From Tetrapisispora phaffii CBS 4417 (lineage: Eukaryota > Ascomycota > Saccharomycetes > Saccharomycetales > Saccharomycetaceae), in NCBI RefSeq assembly GCF_000236905.1, contig NC_016527.1, forward strand, positions 310,001-374,000: a DNA stretch of 64,000 nt. The letters run 5' to 3'. Positions 26,652 through 36,106 of the stretch are shown here, piece by piece. Every line of letters begins with the position of its first letter. The stretch's first letter is position 1. The position numbers were made by a program, and so were the translations under genes. The notes below the pieces were generated by a model. The model was not told the origin of the DNA and ran no database searches. It worked only from the letters and a program-made list of their open reading frames with translations.

Positions 26652-29639
26652 CTAATCTTGTTGTTGCAACATCAGCCAGTTATTTTTATATTCCTCCAAG
26701 GAATTGACTGCCTGATCTTGAAGTAAACTTGATTTCCTAGCTGTTCTATCTTTCTGCTTGTTTGTAGATGGTTCAGTAACATTTTGATCATAGATTTCAT
26801 AAGGTCCAAACATTGCTCTTTTGTCGACCATTCCGTTTTCATCTAATTCATCATCATCATCTTCGAAGACTAGAGCATCATTATCTTCTGCAAATACATC
26901 TCTATTTTGAACAGCTGTGGTACTGGACGCATGATTAATCAGCGGGAAAGGAGAAGCTCTTCCGGATTTTGCCATAAATCGTTGATCGAGAGATGATGAT
27001 ATGTTATCACTTGTTCTATCAGATCTCTGTAGCACAGAATTTGTCCATTGTGATGCATTTGACCTTGGAGAAGGTGTCAAGCTAGGGCGCCTTTGATTAT
27101 AATACGGATTATTTGTATTTGTAACTGCAATACCATTAGGTGGCACCGATAATGTCTCGTCATAACTAGGCTCAGCAGATAATCTTCTATGATGAGGTGG
27201 AACGTAAACACCGGCCTTATATTTATGAGATGAACTTCTTCTACGGCTATCTTGGCTGTTATTATCACCACCTGTAGTAGAATTTCTGAGAACTCCATTG
27301 TATGATCTTGCAGCAGGTTGCTGAATCGAAGTACTGACATGATTTGTTTTCAGTAAATCTGGAACTAAATTAGTACCACTTTGAGAGTTGACGTTGTTAT
27401 TTAAAGATAGACTATCCATATCTTTTACGAAGTCATAATCATTTTCTTCTAGGGTAAATAAAACATCATCGAGATCAGGTTCTCCATTGTTGTTTGAGCC
27501 ATTGGTATTACTCAAAAACTGCTCATGATATGTACTTGGTGGTGGAATATCGAGTACTTCTGAAATATTTTTTGGAGTTGAATTTTCACCCGAATATAAA
27601 CTTGTTATCCTTAGGTTAGGTGGAATATATCTGCCAGGAGAAACATGTGGATTATTAGAACTATTATTTCTACTATGTCCTCTGTTTCGAATGTAGTTAA
27701 TTGCCTCTGAACCAGTAATGGAACCGGTTGTGCTTGGTCTTCTTTGATTCTTTGAAGAAGAAACACTGTTGTTATGATAATTATAGGATAATTTATTGCT
27801 ATTGTTATGAAGTTTACCATGTTGGAATTTATTGTAGTCATGCGATCTGTTGTTGTTATTGAAGATACCTTCGATGTATCTATTATGCAAAGTGGGGGGC
27901 GTGAAAAAATCACTGGTGTTAAAGTTATCTTTGGATTTGTATTCATTGAAGAAATTATTCATGTGAGAGTTTGGAGTTGGTAATCCAAGTGGTTTTCTAG
28001 AATTCTTGATAATTGGTTTCTTTTTCCTCCTTTGGATCTTAATTGCACGGGGAAATTTATTATAGTTGTTAATATTGTTTGTGTTATTGTGGTTCTTATT
28101 ACCGTAGTTATTGTTAAATCTGAAGCCAACATCATTGAAACTCTTTCTACGATTGGTTTGCTTTGTATGGTTTAAACCATGTTGAGTATTACCTTGATTA
28201 GTTGTTTCAGGCTTAGGATGAGAACGTTTATTGAATCTAAATTTAGGAACAGACTTCGCTCTTGCTTTACTATTTTCGTGATTAACCTTGCCATCTTTAT
28301 TTTGATATTTTTCTCTCGACAATTCCCTGCTCGTATTATTAGTGGAATAAGCAGTTGAAGTGTTGTTTTGATTTGAATTTTCACTATTACTACTAACTGT
28401 CGAGACAGTTGGAGAACCAGTTCTGGCATTGTTTATTAGAATTGGTTCGGCATCAACACTTGTCGAAAGTGTCATTGCAGGAATAGGGTTTGGTAATGAG
28501 AAAGGTATTTGCTTGTCAAACGCTTTAGTATCATTCAATAAGAATTTATCATTAACAGCTGTTGTTGATGATGAAACGTCTGAATATTTCATGTAATCTC
28601 CTGAGTCTGAAACAGCTGTGTAGTTGTCGCTACCTAAGTTATTGTAGTACTCATCGTCCATGGTAAATTCTGATAAACCATTTAATTCATTTCTCATGCT
28701 TAATAAGTTTCTATTCAATGGATCAATTGTCAAACTATATCTTAACACTTGGAAGAAATCGTAACTCATTGTAGAGAAGACATCAAACAAAGCTTCTCTA
28801 TTACCTGCAAAATAACAAAACGACTTATCAGTTTGATTTGCAACAGAGAAAGGATTTTTCTGGAAAACGATATTTAAGAACACAATACCCATTGCCCAAA
28901 TATCTACTTTACTACAATCGTATGGTTCTTTTCTTTCTTGGAGATCTAGATTCGATTCGAACAACTCAGGAGCCATGTATCTTTCGCTACCAACATTTCT
29001 GTCCAATGAGGTTTTCTCAGTTGTAGCTAAACCCCAATCAGTCAACTTGATATTCCAGTCGATGCCCGAGATCAATATATTTTCTGGTTTAATATCTCTG
29101 TGGTATATCGACTTCGAATGTACGAACTCGACCGCATCCATGATTTGATTGAATATTTTCACGATCGAGACAGTCTTCCTTGGAACGATATCGTCCTTGA
29201 TGGCTTCATATAAATCACCACCCGAACAATATTCCAAAATGATGTATGAGTCGAAATAATCCAATAAAGACACGATGTTTTTATGTTGCCCGATCTTCAA
29301 TTGAATATCGACTTCATAAACAGCCTCTAAGCAGACGTTCTCGTAGAACTTTGATCGAATTTTCGACGAGATTCTTGAGTTTCTATTATTTACTAACTGC
29401 TGTCTTTTTTCAATACTGGAGTCACAGACACTAGGACAATCACTGTCGTCATCATCATCTTTTTCGCCATCATCATCTTCATCCAGTTTAAAAATGTACT
29501 TCACAGCAACTAGCCGCTTCTCTTTAACATCATTAGCCAATGAAACGTAACCATACGAACCTTCACTGATGTCTTCTATTTTTTGGTACCGGTCGTTCAA
29601 GAGTCCACCTTCTTTGTAAATACTGTAACTCAAACTCAT
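26652..29639 (-). CDS. KSP1: Serine/threonine kinase Ksp1
   Basis: Kinase acting in TORC1/PKA-linked control of autophagy and filamentous growth. The 995 residues compare with 1029. The catalytic domain occupies about 15-335: ISEGSYGYVSLA (P-loop), VAVKYIFKL (Lys), an acidic insert DDDGEKDDDDDSD (about 54-66), YHRDIKPENILISG (about 176-189) and GSERYMAPELF. The metal-binding motif reads DWG (LTDWGLATT) instead of DFG, as in S. cerevisiae Ksp1. The remaining 650 residues are Asn/Ser-rich and disordered, with short conserved islands such as RKPLGLPTPNSHMNNFF, GVYVPPHHRR, FGPYEIY and the terminal EEYKNNWLMLQQQD. Convergent with GPI8; its promoter is the GC-rich spacer shared with IRC3. Confidence 0.96.
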   Translation of the reverse strand: MSLSYSIYKEGGLLNDRYQKIEDISEGSYGYVSLANDVKEKRLVAVKYIFKLDEDDDGEKDDDDDSDCPSVCDSSIEKRQQLVNNRNSRISSKIRSKFYENVCLEAVYEVDIQLKIGQHKNIVSLLDYFDSYIILEYCSGGDLYEAIKDDIVPRKTVSIVKIFNQIMDAVEFVHSKSIYHRDIKPENILISGIDWNIKLTDWGLATTEKTSLDRNVGSERYMAPELFESNLDLQERKEPYDCSKVDIWAMGIVFLNIVFQKNPFSVANQTDKSFCYFAGNREALFDVFSTMSYDFFQVLRYSLTIDPLNRNLLSMRNELNGLSEFTMDDEYYNNLGSDNYTAVSDSGDYMKYSDVSSSTTAVNDKFLLNDTKAFDKQIPFSLPNPIPAMTLSTSVDAEPILINNARTGSPTVSTVSSNSENSNQNNTSTAYSTNNTSRELSREKYQNKDGKVNHENSKARAKSVPKFRFNKRSHPKPETTNQGNTQHGLNHTKQTNRRKSFNDVGFRFNNNYGNKNHNNTNNINNYNKFPRAIKIQRRKKKPIIKNSRKPLGLPTPNSHMNNFFNEYKSKDNFNTSDFFTPPTLHNRYIEGIFNNNNRSHDYNKFQHGKLHNNSNKLSYNYHNNSVSSSKNQRRPSTTGSITGSEAINYIRNRGHSRNNSSNNPHVSPGRYIPPNLRITSLYSGENSTPKNISEVLDIPPPSTYHEQFLSNTNGSNNNGEPDLDDVLFTLEENDYDFVKDMDSLSLNNNVNSQSGTNLVPDLLKTNHVSTSIQQPAARSYNGVLRNSTTGGDNNSQDSRRRSSSHKYKAGVYVPPHHRRLSAEPSYDETLSVPPNGIAVTNTNNPYYNQRRPSLTPSPRSNASQWTNSVLQRSDRTSDNISSSLDQRFMAKSGRASPFPLINHASSTTAVQNRDVFAEDNDALVFEDDDDELDENGMVDKRAMFGPYEIYDQNVTEPSTNKQKDRTARKSSLLQDQAVNSLEEYKNNWLMLQQQD

Positions 29640-30150
29640 CTATAAAACGGGAACTATGACAGGATGAGAGTGGTGAAGAGATAGAAATATACTAGTCGAA
29701 TAACAATTGATATTTCGAAATCTAAAGGGATGGGGAGATAGTACGATTGTACGATGGGATAATTAAAAAAATATTATTAAATGAATGCAGGGAACGAGTA
29801 TATTGTATATCGTTTTATGTTTTTAATATTTTTTCTATTTTTCTTTAAAAAGGTTTTTTCCCAATAGTATTCCAAATAGGATAGTGCTGATATAATAATT
29901 GTGCAGATAATAAAAAAAATGAAGTGAACTAGGCAAAGGGATAGAAAGAAGTGTAAATGTATACCAGATATTCTTATTTCCAATGAATTATGAATTTAGT
30001 TATAATATATGATTTCCGTCAATGATATTAACATAAATAGTTGTACAATTTTTTTAAAAAGAATAAAAAAAGGATCTTGACCTACAGTTTAATATTAATC
30101 TTCCTTTAACCCAAAAAAGTAGAAGAAGGACAACAACAAACAGGAGCGGT

Positions 30151-30192
30151 TATATATATAGATATATATATATGCGTGTGTGTGTGTGTGTA
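30151..30192. repeat. TA/TG dinucleotide array
   Basis: TA runs followed by a GT run in the AT-rich half of the KSP1-IRC3 spacer. Confidence 0.85.
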
Positions 30193-30587
30193 TACTTATA
30201 TATAATATCTTGTGATAACCAAACAATAAATACCATACACACAAACCCAATTTATATATAGAAACTAGAAATGCTCCATCAGTGGCTTTGAATAAACTTA
30301 AATAATTAATATCACGATTTTGTTTTAATAGCCAAACTACTTTAGTTATCTTTCTTTCTTTCTTTTCTTTGACAGTGTGGCCAGATAGACGATACTATAA
30401 ATCTTAACCACCGTTAACGAAAAAGTGATTGATCGATTCGATAACCTGCGATGCCAGCAAGAAAGGGTCATCTTGCTAGAATGTTCTGCGCAGTTCAGGC
30501 GGATCAGGTGGTTCACCCGGCCACACCCGGTTTTTGTGATGAGAAGGGACCCCTACGTCCGGCTGAAAATTGTGGAGCGAGGAGGGT

Positions 30588-30593
30588 CACGTG
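30588..30593. promoter_or_regulatory. CACGTG site (Cbf1-type)
   Basis: GGTCACGTGC, matching RTCACGTG on the plus strand, inside the GC-rich KSP1-IRC3 island. Confidence 0.55.
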
Positions 30594-30646
30594 CTATATT
30601 AACGCGCTGTGTTGACTGAGCAGGTCACAGATGTGGTGGTGAGCAG

Positions 30647-30654
30647 CCGGGTAA
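30647..30654 (+). promoter_or_regulatory. Reb1 site CCGGGTAA
   Basis: Exact reverse complement of TTACCCGG, the Reb1 consensus. Reb1 sets nucleosome-free promoters, fitting a divergent promoter island. Confidence 0.65.
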
Positions 30655-30742
30655 GGGGTTTGCTTGCTTGGGGTGTTCGACAACTGTTGCATTTCCACTG
30701 CGTGGACGAGCGTGATAGCGCCTTGTCGCGCAACGATGTGTT

Positions 30743-30756
30743 CCCCGGAGCCGGGG
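30743..30756. promoter_or_regulatory. CCCCGG-AG-CCGGGG palindrome
   Basis: Perfect 6-bp inverted repeat with a 2-bp spacer. It could be a zinc-cluster dimer site or an RNA hairpin; no factor can be named. Confidence 0.4.
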
Positions 30757-30794
30757 TTGGTTCCACGGCTAGAGAAATGAAAAAAAAATGCTTT

Positions 30795-30808
30795 CACGTG
30801 ACGGGTAA
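30795..30808 (+). promoter_or_regulatory. CACGTG site adjoining a second Reb1 site
   Basis: TTCACGTGACGGGTAATG combines a TCACGTGA Cbf1 palindrome (30795-30800 core) with CGGGTAA (30802-30808), 180 bp upstream of the IRC3 ATG. Confidence 0.6.
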
Positions 30809-30987
30809 TGAAAGTTCCCCGACTCGATGCCCTAAGATACAGGTAAGGTATGCATATATATGTATATTTATATCTGTGAAGGTGTACACAACACAATGTT
30901 TAGTGGTGTCGATACCACCGACGGGATCTAGTATACGGCCTTCTCTCGAGTAAAGTGACGTGCTTCTGTGTTGCGGTTCTTTCATCT

Positions 30988-33018
30988 ATGATTAAAGTTG
31001 GTCTGGAGACGTTGAGTCGTCTATTGTTTGCGAGAGAGGTCTCTACTCAATACAAACTGCGTAATTATCAGCAGGTTGCAATCGATAAATGTGTAGACTC
31101 AATTGCAAACGGTATTAAAAAGATAGGTGTCTCTTTGGCTACTGGGGGCGGTAAGACGGTGATTTTCACCAATCTAATAGATCAATTGAAATCACGCACG
31201 CCAAAGAACGAAGGTGACAAGTTCAGAACTTTGATTTTGGTGCATAGAAGAGAACTTGCATTACAGACCATTAATACTATAAAAAATTTTAGTCATGATA
31301 TTAATGCTCAAGTGGAAATGGGGAAGTATCATTGTGAAGTGGAGCAGGCGGATGTGATAGTCGGCTCTGTTCAATCTTTATTGAATCGGTTAGCAAAATA
31401 CAATGAGAAGAACATTGATTTAATTATCATCGATGAGGCTCATCATGCGGTGGCGAAAAGTTACATAAAGGTAGTAGATACTATCAATTCAAATGGAAAA
31501 ATACCAGTCATTGGTTTTAGCGCCACGTTTGAGCGGAATGATAATAAAGCGCTATCTGTTATGTTCGACGAGATCGTGTACCATAAAGGTATCGTAGAGA
31601 TGATTAAAGAAAACTGGCTTTGCGAAGGTCTTTTCACGTCAGTAAATGTGGATGTCAATTTAGATGACGTGGAGGTTAGCAGCTGCAACGACTTTAAATT
31701 AGACTCACTATCGAAAGTAATGAATACCGAGAAAATTAATAACATTGTTGTGAGGACTTATCTCGAGGAAAGACAAAAAGAGAATTTGAAATCAACATTG
31801 TTATTTGCAGTTGATGTTGCTCATGTTAAATATTTATGTGAAGAATTCAGAAAGTTTGGTATAAATGCAGAGTACGTGACAGGTACAACAAAAGTAGCCG
31901 AGAGAGATAGAATTATAAATGATTTTAAGAACTTTAAGATTGAGGTGTTAATCAATTGTGGGATATTTACAGAAGGAACAGATATACCTAACATAGACTG
32001 CGTATTGTTATGCAGACCGACGAAATCGAGATCTCTTTTGGTACAAATGATAGGTAGGGGTCTTAGATTGCACCATTCGAAAAAACATTGTCATATTATC
32101 GACTTCGTCGGGGTTGAAAACGTAGGCGTGGTGTCTGTACCAACTTTAATGGGTATCGATAACTTCAATGATGAATTAGAAGCTGCTACAATTTCAGAAT
32201 TAAATACTTTGAAGTTACAGATCGATAAAGAAAAACAAGAGATGGTGCTGAAAAATGCAGCTGTGGAGGACAGTTTAAAAGCCAAGTATAATGATTATTT
32301 GGAAGAACATAATGATTTCGATTTAACTTTAACATCATATCCATCCTTTGAGGATTTTTGTGAAGCTTATAAAGATAGTAATGGATATCTTTCGTTAACC
32401 GAAAAGGAACCTATTTCTAATACAGAACGAGAAAATCAATATTTTATGAAATCAAGTTATCCCTGGGTTAAAACTGCAAACACAGCTTGGGCATTTTCGA
32501 TACATAATAACCATCACATAAGACTTTATAAGGAAACAAAGGAAAAGGATAATGTGGCGAAAGAAATTTATATCGCAAAAATTTATAGAGAACTACCGTT
32601 TGCTATGCGCGAAGAATCAGGTATTCGATTCATACCTCGAGAATTAGTGAAAACTAACGATTTCTTTAAAGCTGCTGGCATTATTGAACAGACTATATCA
32701 GAAATGCAAATGCGTGGCAATGATGACAAGGGCTATACATTAAATGTGAACAAATTTTCACCATGGAGAAAATTACAAGCTACTCCCAAGCAAAAGGCAC
32801 TGTTATTAAAGCGATTAAATAAAGTTAACAGCTTAGAAAAAAAGGAATCTGATAGATTAGAAAAAAAAGATATAGATAATTACGTTGAACATATCTCGAA
32901 GGGCGAAATTTCAAATGTTCTCTTTGCATCCACTATTGCTCCGATCTATCCCTTAAAGAGGTTATTAAAAGTGATAAAATATAGGATAAATAGAGAAAGA
33001 ATTCAAGCTTTCCAGTAA
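30988..33018 (+). CDS. IRC3: Mitochondrial SF2 DNA helicase Irc3
   Basis: Mitochondrial double-stranded-DNA helicase that maintains mtDNA, acting at branched structures. The ATG of MIKVGLETLSRLLFAREVST (30988) is preferred, since it opens an amphipathic Arg-containing mitochondrial presequence; upstream codons begin with a non-ATG. The 676 residues compare with 689. Helicase motifs: YQQVAID (Q-like), Walker A LATGGGKTVIF (about 50-60), HRRELALQT (Ia), IIDEAHHAV (DEAH, about 147-155), FSATFERND (III), GIFTEGTDIPN (V) and QMIGRGLRLH (VI, about 354-363). The C-terminal 300 residues are the Irc3-specific domain. In S. cerevisiae it follows GPI8 directly; here KSP1 sits between them. Confidence 0.95.
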   Translation: MIKVGLETLSRLLFAREVSTQYKLRNYQQVAIDKCVDSIANGIKKIGVSLATGGGKTVIFTNLIDQLKSRTPKNEGDKFRTLILVHRRELALQTINTIKNFSHDINAQVEMGKYHCEVEQADVIVGSVQSLLNRLAKYNEKNIDLIIIDEAHHAVAKSYIKVVDTINSNGKIPVIGFSATFERNDNKALSVMFDEIVYHKGIVEMIKENWLCEGLFTSVNVDVNLDDVEVSSCNDFKLDSLSKVMNTEKINNIVVRTYLEERQKENLKSTLLFAVDVAHVKYLCEEFRKFGINAEYVTGTTKVAERDRIINDFKNFKIEVLINCGIFTEGTDIPNIDCVLLCRPTKSRSLLVQMIGRGLRLHHSKKHCHIIDFVGVENVGVVSVPTLMGIDNFNDELEAATISELNTLKLQIDKEKQEMVLKNAAVEDSLKAKYNDYLEEHNDFDLTLTSYPSFEDFCEAYKDSNGYLSLTEKEPISNTERENQYFMKSSYPWVKTANTAWAFSIHNNHHIRLYKETKEKDNVAKEIYIAKIYRELPFAMREESGIRFIPRELVKTNDFFKAAGIIEQTISEMQMRGNDDKGYTLNVNKFSPWRKLQATPKQKALLLKRLNKVNSLEKKESDRLEKKDIDNYVEHISKGEISNVLFASTIAPIYPLKRLLKVIKYRINRERIQAFQ

Positions 33019-33321
33019 AAGCAATGAGATTACGATATTGACACTTTTATAGAATAGTACTCACTTTTGTAAATAATTTATCTTAACCAAGTCCTTTATA
33101 GGAACTGTAAATAGTTTATTTTTCAAAGCGTCAAATTTGTTAAGCGGTGATTATAAAAATTGCAACATCTAATTTTAAAGATATATACATTGAAGTAATT
33201 AATTAAGTTATTAATACTTTAGCATATGATTAAATTATAAAATTCTTACTTCAATTCTTCAGTTGAATAATACTGGTATTTTTGTTATTATTTTTACACT
33301 ACTAAATATATTGTGGCAAGG
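33019..33321. other. IRC3-NAM8 intergenic region
   Basis: About 300 bp of AT-rich DNA between tandem genes. I see no specific regulatory motif or RNA gene. Confidence 0.5.
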
Positions 33322-34806
33322 ATGAATTATAACCAGAAATCCAATTATAATAAAAATTTCACAAAGTCAAATGAGTTTCAGCACAGTAAGCCATACAATA
33401 ATTACAAACCTCGGTATAATTACAAACAAACTCAAGGTAAGGGCAACAATGTATTATACATGGGTGGTTTAGATTACAGTTGGAACGAAGCTGTTATAAA
33501 GGATATATGGAATAAAGTGGGAGAACCTGCAACAAACGTACGAATGATGTGGAATATGCAATTCCAGCACAATAATGCAGGACCTACAGAAGGTAAAAGT
33601 AATCTAGGATATTGTTTTGTTGAATTCTCAACACATGAAACGGCATCAAATGCAATCATGAAGAATGGAACAATGATACCAGGTTATAAAGGAAGGTATT
33701 TCAAATTGAATTGGTCCAGTGGGTCATCTCTGTCCAGTTCAGCTACGCATACAGAAAACCAAGGTCCGCAGTCCAACGATTACTCAGTTTTTGTTGGCGA
33801 TCTAGGACAAAACGTCACAGAATCACAACTATACAACTTATTTAAATCGCATTACGCATCGACTTTATCTTCCAAAATCATTCATGATCCATTAACATAT
33901 ATTTCAAAAGGCTATGGTTTCATTAAATTCCATGATCAAAATGACTACAATGATGCCCTTTCTAAAATGCAAAATAAAATACTGAATGGCAGAGGTATTA
34001 AAGTAAGAACTGTTGGTAATAATGATAACAATACAACAAATAAGAATGTTCAGTTTTCTAATTTTCGAAAAGATACATTTGTTCCTAAAACCACTTCCAC
34101 AACGATAGCTTCATCAGCCACTATTGTCAAACCAAAGCAGAAGCAAGATAGAAAGCTTTCGAATTTAGTAATTACTAAACAAGTTTTACCTGTTTTAAAT
34201 GACTCAACAAATCCAGATAATACAACATTGGTCGTAAGCAATGCTTCGAAAGATATAAGTATGAATGAGTTTAAATCATACTTCCTACCTTTTGGTAATT
34301 TAATTGAAATATCTAAAGATCCAAATACCAATATATTATTCGTAACGTATGTTGATCGTATTTGTGCAGAAAACTCGATGAGAATATTACAAGGAAAGGT
34401 AATCAGAGGCAATAAAATCCAAATAGCATGGGGTAGACCATTACTTGAAATTAAAAACAGTCTTAAACAACAAAACAAACAAAAATCTAAACGACATCCT
34501 AAAAGAAATTCAAATGTTTATGAATACATACCAGAAGCCATCAATGCCGACAGTTCTTTGCAATTATTATCAAATAAAGAGACAGATGTAATGTTACCTG
34601 GAATTTCAAGCTTATCGTTCAAAAATTTAGAAATTCAAATTGGAAGTTCAAGAAATTACAATTATAGTGGTCTTCAACATTCTTCCAACAACTCCACAGA
34701 TAAAACACTAGAAGTAAACTTTCAACCTAATTCTGTATATTCCCATCAAATAAATGCATCCATTGAGAGATTAGAGAAAGGGAGCAACGGATGGCTCTTA
34801 AGTTAA
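33322..34806 (+). CDS. NAM8: U1 snRNP-associated RNA-binding protein Nam8
   Basis: U1 snRNP protein that aids recognition of weak 5' splice sites; in S. cerevisiae, with Mer1, it is needed for meiotic splicing. The first ATG (MNYNQKSNYNKN) is at 33322; the GTG three codons earlier is ignored. The 494 residues compare with 523. There are three RRMs. RRM1 begins VLYMGGLDYSWNEAVIKDIW (about 45-65) with YCFVEF. RRM2 begins FVGDLGQNVTESQLYNLF (about 155-172) with KGYGFIKF. RRM3 begins LVVSNASKDISMNEFKSYF (about 300-318), whose first RNP is divergent (VSNAS rather than IGGL). Between and after them lie Asn/Ser-rich linkers. The ending RLEKGSNGWLLS parallels RLEQGSNGFMFA in S. cerevisiae. Relevant locally because PTC7 has a non-consensus branch site. 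Confidence 0.92.
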   Translation: MNYNQKSNYNKNFTKSNEFQHSKPYNNYKPRYNYKQTQGKGNNVLYMGGLDYSWNEAVIKDIWNKVGEPATNVRMMWNMQFQHNNAGPTEGKSNLGYCFVEFSTHETASNAIMKNGTMIPGYKGRYFKLNWSSGSSLSSSATHTENQGPQSNDYSVFVGDLGQNVTESQLYNLFKSHYASTLSSKIIHDPLTYISKGYGFIKFHDQNDYNDALSKMQNKILNGRGIKVRTVGNNDNNTTNKNVQFSNFRKDTFVPKTTSTTIASSATIVKPKQKQDRKLSNLVITKQVLPVLNDSTNPDNTTLVVSNASKDISMNEFKSYFLPFGNLIEISKDPNTNILFVTYVDRICAENSMRILQGKVIRGNKIQIAWGRPLLEIKNSLKQQNKQKSKRHPKRNSNVYEYIPEAINADSSLQLLSNKETDVMLPGISSLSFKNLEIQIGSSRNYNYSGLQHSSNNSTDKTLEVNFQPNSVYSHQINASIERLEKGSNGWLLS

Positions 34807-35221
34807 CATATATATACCTTATCTACCTTTATAGTTTAATTGCATTCAATATTATCATATTATCGTATAATATGCGTTTTTCACATCTTTTAATTGTTCC
34901 GATGACTTCGAAAATGAAAAAAACAAAAAGAAAATTCGATGAGCTTCAAACTTTAAACTCTTCTAAAATTTTATGCTGATAGATGAAAAGTTGTTTAACA
35001 ACAGTATTATGATGAGGTTTAGATATGATTCAGATTGATCTATCAACAAACCTATTTATTGAATATGCTATCTTGTCTCGGAAATCATTTGCTTTATTAG
35101 TTCAATATAAGTTACTATTTAACACTTTCCAATGTATTCTGTCCTTTGAAATAGTTCAACAAAATAACGGACAGATCAATTATTAAAGATTGTTTATTCA
35201 TACAATTAAGCAAATACAAAG
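34807..35221. other. NAM8-RPF1 intergenic region
   Basis: About 415 bp. It contains the RPF1 PAC motif at 34936 and an A-rich tract before it. The 62-codon plus frame overlapping the NAM8 end runs through the PAC motif and is not credible. Confidence 0.5.
34936..34945 (+). promoter_or_regulatory. PAC motif of RPF1
   Basis: TCGATGAGCT, preceded by an A-rich stretch with TGAAAAAAAC (weak RRPE), about 280 bp upstream of RPF1. Confidence 0.65.
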
Positions 35222-36106
35222 ATGGCTGCTGAGGATATAAGGATTGGTAACAAATTGAAGAGGCAAGAGTTGTTTGCTGAGGTCAAGGACCAGAAGAACA
35301 AGGAGCGTCATACAATGAGAAGACAGAGAGCTAAGGAGGAGAGAGATAACCCAGAATTGAAAGAAAAAAGATTAAAAGAAAATGTCACAAACACTATAGA
35401 GTCTATGAGAGTTTATGATGAAACTATTACTAAAGATATCGAAGGTGATGAAGATGAATTAATGAAATTTTTCAATTCAGACAATAATAACCCACCTAAG
35501 ATTTTGGTTACCACCAACGTCAATGCCAAGAAGAAAGCTTACGAATTTGCTAACGTTTTAATTGAAGTATTACCAAATGTCACTTTTGTTAAACGTAAGT
35601 TTGGAATTAAGTTAAAGGATATGGCAGACATGTGTGAGAAAAGAGATTTCACAGATATTGTAATTATCAATGAAGATAAGAAAAAAGTTACTGGTTTAAC
35701 TTTCATGCATCTGCCAGAGGGTCCTACATTTTATTTTAAATTAAGTTCATACGTTGAAGTAACCAAGATAACCGGGCACGGTAGACCAACAAGTCATATA
35801 CCAGAATTAATATTGAACAATTTCCAAACAAGATTAGGTAAAACTGTCGGCAGATTGTTCCAAAGTATATTCCCAAAAAATCCAGAGTTTGAAGGCAGAC
35901 AAGTCATCACTCTTCATAATCAAAGAGATTATATATTTTTTAGAAGACATCGTTATGTTTTCAGAAATGAAGAAAAAGTTGGTTTACAAGAATTAGGCCC
36001 ACAATTTACATTGAAACTAAAACGACTACAAAGAGGTATTAAAGAAGAAACAGAATGGGAACATAAACCAGAAATGGATAAACAAAAGAAACAATTTTAC
36101 TTATAG
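35222..36106 (+). CDS. RPF1: 60S biogenesis factor Rpf1 (Brix domain)
   Basis: Nucleolar Brix-family protein needed for 27S pre-rRNA processing and assembly of the large ribosomal subunit. The 294 residues compare with 295. The N-terminal basic helix NKERHTMRRQRAKEERDNPELKEKRLKENV is the Rpf1 signature. The Brix domain (about 90-270) has PPKILVTTNVNAKKKAYEFA at its start, LTFMHLPEGPTFYFKLSS and GHGRPTSHIPELILNNFQTRLG (the sigma70-like motif) near the middle. It ends with QRDYIFFRRHRYVF and LGPQFTLKLKRLQRG. EEWEHKPEMDK-type residues close the protein. Conservation with S. cerevisiae is very high. The PAC motif upstream fits co-regulation with other ribosome-biogenesis genes of this window. Confidence 0.98.
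   Translation: MAAEDIRIGNKLKRQELFAEVKDQKNKERHTMRRQRAKEERDNPELKEKRLKENVTNTIESMRVYDETITKDIEGDEDELMKFFNSDNNNPPKILVTTNVNAKKKAYEFANVLIEVLPNVTFVKRKFGIKLKDMADMCEKRDFTDIVIINEDKKKVTGLTFMHLPEGPTFYFKLSSYVEVTKITGHGRPTSHIPELILNNFQTRLGKTVGRLFQSIFPKNPEFEGRQVITLHNQRDYIFFRRHRYVFRNEEKVGLQELGPQFTLKLKRLQRGIKEETEWEHKPEMDKQKKQFYL

Larger units (their letters stand above)
29640..30987. other. KSP1-IRC3 divergent intergenic region
   Basis: 1348 bp, unusually long here. The KSP1-proximal half is AT-rich, with a TA/TG array at 30151-30192. From about 30430 to 30830 the DNA turns markedly GC-rich and holds two CACGTG sites, two Reb1 sites and a CCCCGG-AG-CCGGGG palindrome. No ORF is credible; the frames over 30425-30985 on both strands follow the base composition. 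Either a regulatory island or an RNA gene. Confidence 0.5.

Noticed and set aside
30433..30444. GATTCGATAACC as a tRNA B box
   Set aside because: No matching A box, acceptor stem or anticodon arm could be folded around it. No other spacer gave a convincing tRNA.
30425..30985. Several overlapping frames on both strands in the KSP1-IRC3 spacer
   Set aside because: Open because of GC-rich composition; frames overlap on both strands and cross Reb1/Cbf1 sites.
34791..34979. 62-codon frame overlapping the NAM8 end
   Set aside because: Overlaps NAM8, is AT-driven and covers the RPF1 PAC motif.
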